DNA of 64,000 nt, from contig SCFE01000068.1 in NCBI GenBank assembly GCA_004352715.1, positions 801,033 through 865,032 of the forward strand, given 5' to 3'. Shown here piece by piece: positions 21,546 through 31,337 of this stretch. The number at the start of each line of letters is the position of its first letter. The first letter of the stretch is position 1. Under the pieces are notes generated by a model. The model saw only the letters and a program-made list of their open reading frames with translations. It ran no database searches and was not told the DNA's origin. The translations under genes and the position numbers were made by a program. The DNA is from Hofstenia miamia. Lineage: Eukaryota > Xenacoelomorpha > Acoela.

Positions 21546-23507
21546 TTATTCCAAATAAGTTGTATCAGAAAAGAAATACTTATCAATGAATGAAAGAAGC
21601 ATTGACTTAAATATTGAACAAAACTGTAAATCCGACAGCAATTCTTTGCAAGTGTCATCAGACATGATAGTGTAATTGACCTTACAATATTTGTCAATAG
21701 GAACGAAATCAATAGTTATATGTAAGGCTCGTGGTAGTAATTCAGTAGAATCAATTAATGATGTAGAAACTTGCTTTTCAATGGAAAGAGTAATTGTCTC
21801 TTATACACATCTCAGTTTCTTTCTAGTCGCAGCCCTATTCATCCAAACGTTATGACATAGTTTTATAATAAATGAAACAGGAAACTTAGGCAGTTGGTGA
21901 GAGTCGATTTCAGGAATATCCATCCAACCAGAATGTCTTTCTTTACGTTTCTTCTTGGATTTAATTTCAGAAGAATCCTTAGCCTTGATCTCTGAATCAA
22001 AAACACCTGACAAATTTTTGACTATACAAATGATATGCTCATTGTTAACAAATTCTGCAGCTAAGATGTTCTCAAGAAAATAATGAGTAAATAAAAATAA
22101 CCGAGAAGACAAAGCATTGAAATACTTCGTAGTCCGCATTGTTAAATGATTAGAATTTGGAACAAAAGAAAATGTAGTGATCACTTCACAATTTAATTCG
22201 CAAGATTGATCTCTAATAACAGAGGGCCTAACAATTTCTTCATTTGGCAAGATAGCTTCAACAATACTTGGCAATCTGAAATCGGGTGTGTTTAAAACTT
22301 CAAGGATTCTTTGCCACTCTAACTTAAAAATTGACAAGTTTTTCTGATCGATGTAATACGTTAAATTATGTGACAGCTCAAAGGGGTCTTGAACGTTGAG
22401 AAACCTCATTTTAAAATTTTTCAGGTTTTTATATTGTGCTGATTTATATAATTGTGTGAAAGGAACAATTCCAAATAGTGGACTAAATACAAACACAGAG
22501 TGGTCAGTTGAGACTATACTGTTAAAAAAGAATTTTAAAAACTCACTGATATCAACTTTAACATTTAACACTTTATCAACGATTTGATCAGAAAACCTTA
22601 GAAGTTTATTAAAGTTAAATGCTAGGAATTCAACTGTCAACTCTTTATTAGAGGGAAGATCATTAATGATATTTTTCAAAATATTTCTAAAAATGTCAGA
22701 TGATGAAAATTTACTAAAATGGACAAAAACCATCCAAAAGAGAGCGTACGAGCCAAACTTTAAGGAAGAATTATTCGTAATCGACAAATAAGATTTAAAA
22801 ATGTATGAGATGGACTGAAATGCAAGCATCAAACTAGTGTTTTTACAGAAAAGTTTGATGATATGTGTGTTAAGCAATGAGTATGGATTGTTTGCACTCA
22901 TTTCCAAGACATGCCCTTGGAAAACTAATCTAATCAATGGAATTCTTTCATGAAAATGACAATAGTGAAATAGTTTAGTAGATTTAAAAGCAATGAAAAC
23001 TTTTTCTAAAATTTTAAATTCGCTAGATGTTGATTTTGAAGATGGTTTCAACTTCTTTTTCTTTGAATATGATTCGGAGATTTCCAACTTGGAGTTATGT
23101 ATCATTAACTTGTTTAAGCTATCGTTGTTAAGATGGAATCCATAGTTAAAAAGATCAGCGGTAGAAGACAACTTTTCATGACCAGGAACAATAATTTGAA
23201 AGTGCACATCCGAGCAGTTTGTACCCAACCCATTAACACTGGATCCAAAAACAATGCAAAACGAATTCGGAATAATTCTTTTGATAAAGCATTCAATTAG
23301 ATGTACAAATGCAATTCGGTTATCAACAATGTTTTTCTTTATTAACAAGAAATCAATAATGAACTGCGAATCTTCAATAAAATTTGAACATTTCAATAAC
23401 TGTGAATGCACAGCACGGAAGTCGAATTTACCCGCACCTAACAAGCGACGTTTGAGATAAAATTCATTGATAGGTATGCTACCATCTTCACAAAATTCGA
23501 ATTCCAT
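21546..23507 (-). CDS. TUT1: TUT1-like polymerase, copy 2, frame broken by adapter sequence
   Basis: Same gene as 4597-6561, with FGSS, the altered catalytic positions, the Val-Gln-Asp-Pro-Phe-Glu-Leu-Ser-His-Asn motif and the basic stretch. The open frame stops at 21801 because 19 bases that copy 1 reads as coding are replaced one-for-one by adapter-like sequence at 21795-21813. The remaining coding sequence down to the stop at 21546 is present and matches copy 1. About 3 bases are missing in the divergent cluster near 22430, where the protein differs from copy 1 at several residues. The truncation should not be read as a pseudogene. Confidence 0.65.
21795..21812 (-). other. Nextera (Tn5 mosaic-end) adapter left in the assembly
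   Basis: TGTCTCTTATACACATCT matches 18 bases of the 19-base transposase mosaic end used in Nextera libraries. Flanks on both sides match copy 1 exactly, and the replaced stretch has the same length (19 bases) as the native one at 4845-4863. This is library sequence, not biology. Confidence 0.93.
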
Positions 23508-23845
23508 CTGATTAAAAAATACTTTTCTAAAAATTAAGAAAATATGAAATAGAAAAAATACCACATGTTGTTGCCACTATGTAACTAATGATTGGTTGGA
23601 CGTGTAAAACACACCTTGGTTACCCATAATAGGCTCATAATTTAAGCAAAAAAATTAATACAATATATACTTTTTAGTGGCGAGTATTATTGATTTACGG
23701 CTTAGTAAATTGTGTTTAAATTCTTTTATGAATATTGCAATGCTTTTGGAATTTAGGATATATACATCTAACACATTCCATTGCCTTATTGAGGTTAATG
23801 TAAATGAATTATTCCATTGTTTTGCCTTTCAATTAACAGTGAAAT

Positions 23846-25100
23846 ATAATATTTAAACTTTTTTATTACAATCTTTTTTTATTTTTAGCCAGTATGTTAG
23901 TTTGCTAAGGTGCTTGTAGATGAAACACATGCTCATGTATTGTATGAAGTAGCTAAGTGCTAGCGCTTGATGATCATGTAGGCATGAACTAATGTTTATC
24001 TTAAAGATATTGAACATTGCTCGCCTTGCTTTGTTAAATGTTGTGTTCAAACTCCAAATTGTTGGCTTTGTGTTATTTTCATTTATTCATTTTTCTTAGC
24101 TTGTTTGAAATAAATTTTTTATAGTTTAAATCCTTATTTATTTAAACTCCTAAGTATTTTATAATTTCACATTGTTCTATTTGTGTTTTATTAATGTACA
24201 TCTTGAATTTGTCTGAAATATATTTAAGGTCATTTGGTGCAAAGATCGTTAATTGTGTCTTATTGATGCTAACATTTAATTTGTTCTGATTGAAATATTA
24301 TATTAGATGCTGTATATTAGTGTTTAATTCAGTTGTTGTATCATCTGCTTATTGGTATATTTCAAATGTATTTTCATCTACAAAGTTTTCCATATAATTC
24401 AAATAAGGTGTAAAGAGCATAGAATTGAAGACGCTACCNNNNNNNNNNNNNNNNNNNNNNNNNNNNNNNNNNNNNNNNNNNNNNNNNNNNNNNNNNNNNN
24501 NNNNNNNNNAAAATTGCTACAGCTGAGCAATTATGTTTAGACGGATTGCTTCAATTGATGTAATTAAGGCATAAGTAAAAAATATATTTGGTCTGAAGCC
24601 GAACTGTTTATCCGAAAATATACTTTCTGAATTGATGTAATCCTATATTTGGATGCTTAATGGCTATAGGAATATTGACACTTCCACATGATTTATTTGC
24701 ATCAACCTTCTATATAACGTTTGCCACGTATTTTTGTAATAAACACAAATTGGGCTTTAGATTGCTAGAAAATTTATTTGTAACATTCGTTCTCCTAAAC
24801 TATCCGAGAAAATGAAATTTGATATTGTTTTTTTCAGCTTCTATTCTGTTAGAGATTAATAGCTTTGAAATATTAGTATCCACAGTAGTTTTGTACTTAT
24901 TTAAGAAGTTCTCTTATTTTTGCTCGAATGCAATTTGCTACAGAAGTGTTTCTCGTAATAATTGACAAAATCATTTTTATGCTTTCGAACTCTAGGCTTT
25001 AGACTAATAAATTTTCTGATAGTATCTAATGACAATCACCGGTCTCACCCAAGTTTCACGTTTATCATTCTCAATTAAAGATTTTCATTTGAATTAATTT
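23846..25100 (-). pseudogene. LINE-C reverse transcriptase remnant, copy 2
   Basis: Same element as 6900-7674, but it continues beyond the point where copy 1 meets its gap. Near 24560-24620 the minus strand reads Gln-Phe-Gly-Phe-Arg-Pro-Asn then Ser-Ile-Glu-Ala-Ile, the RT motif between fingers and palm. Frames are broken throughout, and 71 Ns interrupt the palm region. Confidence 0.6.
24439..24509. other. Assembly gap (71 N)
   Basis: Lies inside LINE-C. Copy 1 has 115 bases at the equivalent place (7492-7606), so the gap length is an estimate. Confidence 0.95.
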
Positions 25101-25102
25101 TC

Positions 25103-25300
25103 AAGAAATCTTTGATGGCTTTCCTCTTTGCTGAGCCCTTCTCCAACTTCGAATACTCTTCCATTTGCTCCTATTTCATCTCCCGTGACTGTCCTCGCTG
25201 CCGTAAAACTTGACTTGTTTTTATTTTTTTGTTGTGTATGCTTTCAGCGGCTAAATAAAGTCATTCATTCATTATTATTATTACTATTATTATACACTTT
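25103..25300 (-). repeat. Second copy of the 1170-1602 repeat, end portion
   Basis: The reverse complement of about 25103-25295 matches 1140-1320: the same ATA/TAA tail, a CCGCTGAA block, GGCAGCGAGGACAGT, and the start of the unknown ORF with several substitutions. On the plus strand it reads like a LINE 3' end, CTAAATAAAGTCATTCATTC followed by ATT repeats. It is truncated at 25103. Confidence 0.75.
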
Positions 25301-25683
25301 TAATTTTATCAAATTAAAATTGACAAAGGTTGTTCCTTTTCTGCTTATAAGAGCAATCTGATTCGAGAAATTATGATCTGAAATACTATTAAAATCGAAT
25401 GTTTAAAAATTCAAACAACATAATGTAACAAAAAATTGCCCTCAACAGTTTTTTGAGTGTATATACGCCATTTTGCTATGCTGATTTCAAAATGGCAACC
25501 ATTTTTACCAGAAGTTAATTCTTTAGTCAGAAATTGAGACTTAATTTTTGGTTTGTTTGGTTAGCTGGCTATATTGTCATGTTGGATTTTGTATTTATAG
25601 ATTTTAGACTAACCATGTTTATGTTCTAAAATGTTACTATTAATGTTAAATGTTTTGCTTTAGATTTTAATTACTTACACTTA

Positions 25684-26335
25684 ATGGCTTCTTCTTCGAG
25701 ACAATGCAGACATTCATCGGACGGTTTTTGTTATGTTTGTGACTATTATATTGGGAAAAAAACAACCAAGGCATCCAATAAATATTACTGCTAAATTTCG
25801 TTGGTGACTTTAAAATGATAGGCTTTCTAACTGGATTTCAAGCTGGCTTTACCAAATATTCCTGTTTTTTGTACCAGTGGAATTGTGGAATTCAAGAGCT
25901 GATGAATACCACACTACGTAAGAAAAAATTGGCCAGTTCTAAAAGAATTACAGCCTAGAATGCTAAATGTTCTATATGAACCACTTGTTGATGCAAAGAG
26001 AATAATTTTCCCACCTTTACACATAAAATTAGGCTTAGCAAAACAATTTGTGAAGACAATAGACTTGAATGGACGATGCCTTAATTTTGTTAAGACTATG
26101 TTTCCTAAAATAAGCGAAGCGAAAATTCGAAATGGAATTTTCATTGGACCACAAATTCGCAAGATGTTGCTCTCTCAAGAATTAGAGGATACCATGACAG
26201 AACAGGGTGAGCGCTTTCATCAAGATATCTTACAAATGGTGAAAAGGTCTCAAGTCATTGGGATGTGAATATTGTAGACTATATTTGGAACATAATGCGG
26301 ACTGAAAAGACACAATTCAAACGAAGGTCTCGGAG
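25684..26335 (+). pseudogene. Relic of an unnamed Cys/His-rich protein family (copy in 25.7 kb)
   Basis: Broken plus-strand frames follow the order of the protein at 29853-31218: an N-terminal His-Ser-Ser-Asp-Gly-Phe-Cys-Tyr-Val-Cys (about 25710-25740), then after an internal deletion Gly-Asp-Phe-Lys-Met-Ile-Gly-Phe-Leu (about 25806-25830), a Leu-Asn-Gly block, Phe-Ile-Gly-Pro-Gln-Ile-Arg (about 26140-26160), and Gly-Glu-Arg-Phe-His-Gln-Asp-Ile (about 26205-26230). Deletions bring distant parts together. The ORF at 25960-26268 (102 codons from ATG) is the longest open piece. I recall this family as widespread uncharacterised invertebrate proteins. No flanking inverted repeat was found here. 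Confidence 0.6.
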
Positions 26336-26339
26336 CAAT

Positions 26340-28500
26340 GTGCATTTTTAGCATGTTATAGACAGTTAAATAAATAAAACTTAAAATGTTTTCATTAAGT
26401 CATAAGTAAATTTTATAACTTTCAATAAATTTAAGAGCTTATAAATGTAAAAAATCACTTTAGGGGCAGAATAGTGAGCCACAAAATGCAAAATATAAAT
26501 GCTGATATATGATTAACCAAGATCCCCTGTAAATTATCCTTATAAGATATGTCTCTAAGGTAGCTAGTGGTAACTTTAGTGGGGTAGGAAAACACTCGGC
26601 CTCGATATGTGCTTCTATTCTGTGAAATACACTGCTATGTTTTGATAGTTGAAAAAAACTATGGAACTGAGTTAATGTCGACACATGGCGCAAAATTTCG
26701 ACGCTATGACAAAATAGAATATACCACTGGGGTACACACATGCTAATGTACAATAAACATTAAACAAATTTGAGAGGGCAAACACTTTCCAAAAATTTGT
26801 TACTTAGTGCAATTTAAGACTTTCTTGAGAGTATATTGTATTAGTGAATTTTCTCGTGTGGTTAAGGATTTATTGACAATTTCTAAATAAAATTATTACA
26901 CATCAATAATTTTTGCTTGAGTTAAAATAATTTGTTAAAGTTACCAAAGATTATATTATCACTAAATTCTGCTACTGCAGTAATATCTTACGAAATTTCT
27001 CTATAAACCTCTTACTATCGTTGTTTTGGAGAGTAACTTACATTTATATAGCAGATGGTATCTTTGTTTAAATACAATTTAACTCATAGCGACTCGAATA
27101 TATATTGGGTTTTAGTTCTAAATCTTTTCGCCTTGCATTCATTAACTTAGAGATAAGCAGCATAACTTCTCCTCCTCTACCAACTCTAGTTTTTGAAAAA
27201 CTGGCCATACTTTGTTTGCTAGGAGTATTTAAGATGGTATCATTCCGAGTTTTGACACATTAATATTTAAATTTATATTTGATAGAAATATATTAAAAAC
27301 AAGATTTAAAATTATTTTTAACAATTACTTCTAAAGAAATTTGCACATTAAATAAAAATTCACACTCACAAATATATCATTGCTCTGAAAAAATAACGCA
27401 AATTCATCAATACAAATATTCAGGGAGATGGGAAATGATAACCAACCAATAAATAGCAAATAACTTTTTATTTTGTCAAGCACACGTTGTGGAGTGCTTT
27501 CGATTAAAATTGATTGCTGTATATATTGCGCGTGTTGAATTTGATATTGAAAAAACTAATACTAAACTCCCCGAACGATTGCAAATGAACATTAGGTGGG
27601 GTGGGGGTAGGTGGCTATTGCATAACATCCCGAAATTTCTTTAGAAAGGAATATAAATTTGTACGGTATTAGAGGAAATTTCGAACAAAATCTTTCGATT
27701 TACAATCAGTTTTTCAACGTTTGCAGCACTGCAATAGCAATGCAATTCATAGTTTTTCACAGTGCAAAATACAATGCGCTCTAACTGTGCTCATCGAGAA
27801 AACACTTAAAACTTGAAATTAGCGCCCAAATCACTTTCGGCCAAATTGCGCACTTTACTCTTGTGACCCCGCTCGTAATAAAATATAGAAATCGCAAATA
27901 AAACAATTTTTTAATTTTAATACTTTTATATTTTTTCAATTATACATATAACAATCAATAGGAGCAGAGTTGACAAGTTACATTAATTTAAATATTTTTC
28001 ACCAGTTAACAATTTTTTATTTAATTTAACTAATTAGTTTGTTTGTGCAAAAAATTCTTAGCCCAGTAGGCGACAAGGGCTTGTTTCAAAACGTTAGCTT
28101 CGCGAGAGAGACAAAAATGATGCAATAAAATCAGTTTTTTGTTGATTGCTCAGAATTTAACTAATTAGAACTAATGTAAAATATTAAAAAAGATAATCGG
28201 TGAAATTGTAAAATCCCATCAAACAATGTCGAATGAAATTTTATGATCAAACGAGTTTTCAAGTTTTAAATTTTTAGTCGATTTTTACAATTTTCAGTCA
28301 AAAAAGATGGTTTAACTAAATAGTTAATAGTTAAATTATTGAAATGAATTAATTTAAACTATAGCTAATTAATTAAACTATAGATAAACTATTAGTTTAA
28401 TTGGTCATCACTGAATAAAAGATTCGAAATATTGATTTTTGGTTAAAATTTTTTTGCATGTTAATGATTTTAATAACACTGATCAATTTTTTTACGGAAA
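26340..28500. other. Non-coding AT-rich sequence
   Basis: No gene recognised. 28010-28400 is built of short, partly self-complementary AGTTAA/TTAACT-type strings, which may be a degenerate MITE, but arms could not be defined. A minus-strand frame of 97 codons at 26460-26753 has no family features. Confidence 0.4.
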
Positions 28501-28575
28501 CATTCCCATTGCCTAGAAGTTAGGATTTCAATAAAATTTTATAAAATCATTTATTCATTTATTTCATTATGAATG
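28501..28575. repeat. Left terminal inverted repeat
   Basis: Starts CATTCCCATTGCCTAGAAGT. Its reverse complement matches 31263-31336 with only about two differences over 74-75 bases. It precedes the element holding the Cys/His-rich gene. Confidence 0.9.
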
Positions 28576-28999
28576 AAGATGTAAAGCAGAAATGTGCACT
28601 ATTTTTATACGGCTGTCAGACTAGTGTAATAGCAGAGTTACCCAAATATTTAAAACGCAGCAATTCACTTCTTACTGTAAATAGTTGAATATTCAAGATC
28701 AAAGGAATTGCATTTATTAAGAGAAAATGTTATGTAATAAAGTCCAGTTTCGACTGATTACATTTTTCGATCTAAAAACTGTCATTATTGAAATCCAAAA
28801 TTTAGAAATATGTTTATCGTAGAACCATTCAGTGCGCATCTAATGATAATTAAATTGTATTCATAGCATTAAAAATCATAGAGCAATAAGTCTCCAAAGA
28901 TGATCGTGTCTCTAAATTAAAATAAGTGCTTTTAGTAAAAAGTGTCTATGTCGTACAATTGTTGTTAACTTGTGTTATATTTCTTTCTTTCTGATAAAA

Positions 29000-29183
29000 A
29001 TGAGTAGGCGTTCCTCTACCAATCATCCTGACAACTTTTGTTATGTCTATGGTCGGTATACCAAAAATATCAACTGCGAAGTATATCTACAGCAGTGAAA
29101 ATGAAGGCCGCCTACTTTCTCTACATCGGGTGTAAGGTGGGGGACCAAGAACAGAGCTGGGCACCACACATCTGCTGCACAAG
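29000..29183 (+). pseudogene. 5' part of the Cys/His-rich gene, left copy
   Basis: Starts ATG-AGT-AGG like the copy at 29853 and keeps the His-Pro-Asp-Asn motif, but the frame breaks soon after, and the sequence is cut at the N at 29184. The pyrimidine tract before the ATG ends CTTTCTTTCTG here instead of CTTTCTTTCAG, so a possible splice acceptor is lost. Confidence 0.65.
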
Positions 29184-29852
29184 NGTACATTTTCATATAT
29201 AACTCTAATTTATAAGGTCAAAACTCGCAGAGCCATAGCATTCCAAAATGGGTGAGTTGATATAGTCGAAAACTTTATAAATAAAGTTATAATAAATTAA
29301 GGTAATAATAATGCAAAGGGAATAGTAATTAAAAATGAAAGAGAAACATTGGGATATAGAATTGAAGGAGTTCTAAAGAATGGTGAAAAGAGCTAAGCAA
29401 TTGGATAAGAATTGGTAGAGTACTGGCTATCTAAAGATGTAAAGCAGAAAGGTGCACTATTTTTAGACGGCTGTCAGACTAGTGTAATAGCATAGAGTTA
29501 TCCAAATATTTAAAATGCACTAATTCACTGCTTACTGTAAACAGTTGAATATTCAAGATCAAAGGAATTGCATTTTTTAAGACAAATTTAAGTAATAATG
29601 TCCAGTTTCGACTGATTACATTTTTCGATCTAAAAACTGTCAAAATTATTGAAATCCAAAATTTAAAAATATGTTTATGGTAGAACTATTCGGTGCGCAT
29701 CTAATTAATTGTATCCATAGCATTAAAACTCATGGAGCAATAGGTCTCCAAAGATGGTCGTGTCTCTAAATTAAAATAAGTGATTTTAGTAAAAGTGTCT
29801 ATTTCGTACAATTGTTGTTAACTTGTGTTATATTTCTTTCTTTCAGATAAAT

Positions 29853-31218
29853 ATGAGTAGGCGTTCCTGTACCAATCATCCTGACAACTTGTTATATCTG
29901 TGGTCGGTGTCCCAAAAAATATCAACGGCGAAGTATATCTACAGCAGTGAAAATCAAGGCCGCCTACTTTCTCTACTCAGGTGTAAGGTGGGGGACCAAG
30001 AACAGAGCTGGGCACCACACATCTGCTGCACAAGCTGCCACACAGCCTTGACTCAGTGGTTGGTGGGCAAGCGCGCAAGCATGCCATTTGTGGTGCCCAT
30101 GATATGGCGTGAGCCGCAAAATCATCATGATGATTGTTATTTCTGCTGCATAAGCATCACCGGCTTTAACAAGAAGAATAAAGGCCACATCAAGTACGCT
30201 GACTGCGTCTCTGCTCTTAAACCTGTGCCTCGTGGTGACGATTACTCCGTTTCAACACCTCCAGCTGATCAGAACATAGCTGTAAGCAGTGGTGAAGAAG
30301 ATGGTGATGATGAACCTTTTGAACCCGACACTCAAGAACCACACCTTTTGGACCAGGGGGACTTAAATGATCTTGTAAGAGATCTCTCGCTGTCAAATGC
30401 GAAGGCAGAGCTGCTTGGATCAAGGCTGAAGCAGTGGAATCTACTTGAACCTAACACCAAGATATCCTTGTTCAGAGCACGTCACAGAGGTATGGCTGAG
30501 TTCTTTGAGATGGAAGACACGATGTCATTCTGCAGTGACATCAATGGTCTGTTGAAAGATCTTGGGCGTGATAATGATCCTGTAGACTGGCACCTCTTCA
30601 TCAACTCTGGGAAGAAAAGCTTGAAGGCTGTTTTGCTCCACAATGGCCATGAGAAATCATCAGCCCCACCCACTGGCTCATGCTTTGGGCATAACAGAGA
30701 CCTATGATTCTATGTGGCGGTTGCTTGATTCCATCAAGTACAATGTTTTCAAGTCGCACATCTGCAGAGACTTGAAAGTGGTGGCACTGTTGTTAGAACT
30801 GCAATCAGGCTACACGAAATACATGTGCTTCCTTTGTCTCTGGGATAGCAGAAACGACAAGAATCACTGGACGAAGAAAGATTGGGAAGAAAAAAAAGAG
30901 CATGTCGCCCTTGTTGACTCAGCCAAGATTTTCCTTCCATCACTACGCATAAAGCTCAGCTTGATGAAAAATTTTGTACAGGCAATGGATCTGAATGGGC
31001 GTGGGTTTTTATACCTCAAGGAGAAGTTTGGCAACACCATGTCGGAGGCCAAGATCAAGGCTGGTGTCTTTGTTGGACCGCAAATCCGACAGATTATGAA
31101 GGACGAAACTTTTCCAACAACTCTAAACCGCAAAGAGCTGGCAGTGTGGAGGAGCTTCAAAGCTGTGATGGACAACTTCTTGGGGAACAAGCATGCCAAA
31201 TGCCTAAAGCATTTCTAA
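29853..31218 (+). pseudogene. Unnamed Cys/His-rich protein, possible transposase, frameshifted
   Basis: From ATG 29853 (just after a CTTTCTTTCAG acceptor-like site) the frame runs to 30707; the natural continuation is the overlapping frame that ends at 31218, with the slip near 30655-30675 in C-rich sequence. Total about 450 residues. The first 130 hold His-Pro-Asp-Asn, Trp-Ala-Pro-His-x-Cys-Cys-x-x-Cys and Asp-Cys-Tyr-Phe-Cys-Cys, a zinc-finger-like pattern. An acidic linker follows. The second half has Trp-His-Leu-Phe-Ile-Asn, Asp-Leu-Lys-Val-Val-Ala-Leu-Leu-Leu, Cys-Phe-Leu-Cys-Leu-Trp-Asp and Val-Gly-Pro-Gln-Ile-Arg. The family's C-terminal Gly-Glu-Arg-Phe-His-Gln-Asp block, seen in the relic at 26205, is missing: the protein ends just before the right TIR. 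A role as an RNase H-fold transposase is my inference from the TIRs and spaced acidic residues. Confidence 0.6.
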
Positions 31219-31262
31219 TTACATTCTAGTGGAGTTTTTCTGTAATTTCTATAATTTTGAAG

Positions 31263-31336
31263 CATTCATGATGAAATAAATGAATAAATGATTTTATAAA
31301 ATTTCATTGAAATCCTAACTTCTAGGCAATGGGAAT
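31263..31336. repeat. Right terminal inverted repeat
   Basis: Reverse complement of 28501-28575, starting 45 bases after the gene's stop and ending at the N at 31337. Confidence 0.9.
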
Positions 31337-31337
31337 N

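Larger units (their letters stand above)
16854..24570. repeat. Segmental duplication, copy 2
   Basis: Second copy of 1-7674, nearly identical apart from isolated substitutions, a 26-bp stretch present here but absent in copy 1, a short cluster of differences in the TUT1-like gene (about 22383-22460), a 19-base replacement by adapter sequence (21795), and a 71-N gap. Copy 1 supplies 115 bases where copy 2 has those 71 Ns. Confidence 0.9.
28501..31336 (+). mobile_element. TIR-bounded element(s) carrying the unnamed Cys/His-rich gene
   Basis: Near-perfect inverted repeats of about 75 bp bound this block. Inside are two overlapping left portions in direct orientation (28570-29183 and 29434-30035) that differ by scattered substitutions, so the block is probably two copies or two alleles of one element joined across the N at 29184, followed by the gene body and the right repeat. 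The right repeat ends at the N at 31337, so target duplications cannot be checked. Long TIRs and a single gene suggest a DNA transposon. The gene body is much richer in G+C than its surroundings. Confidence 0.6.

Noticed and set aside
21546-21801. Reading the second TUT1-like copy as a natural pseudogene
   Set aside because: The stop comes from a stretch identical to a sequencing adapter; the coding sequence beyond it is intact.
26460-26753. 97-codon minus-strand ORF
   Set aside because: No motif, no second copy and no neighbouring signals. Its length is within chance expectation.
30749-31199. Minus-strand ORFs opposite the Cys/His-rich gene
   Set aside because: Shadows of the plus-strand frame, which carries the recognisable motifs.
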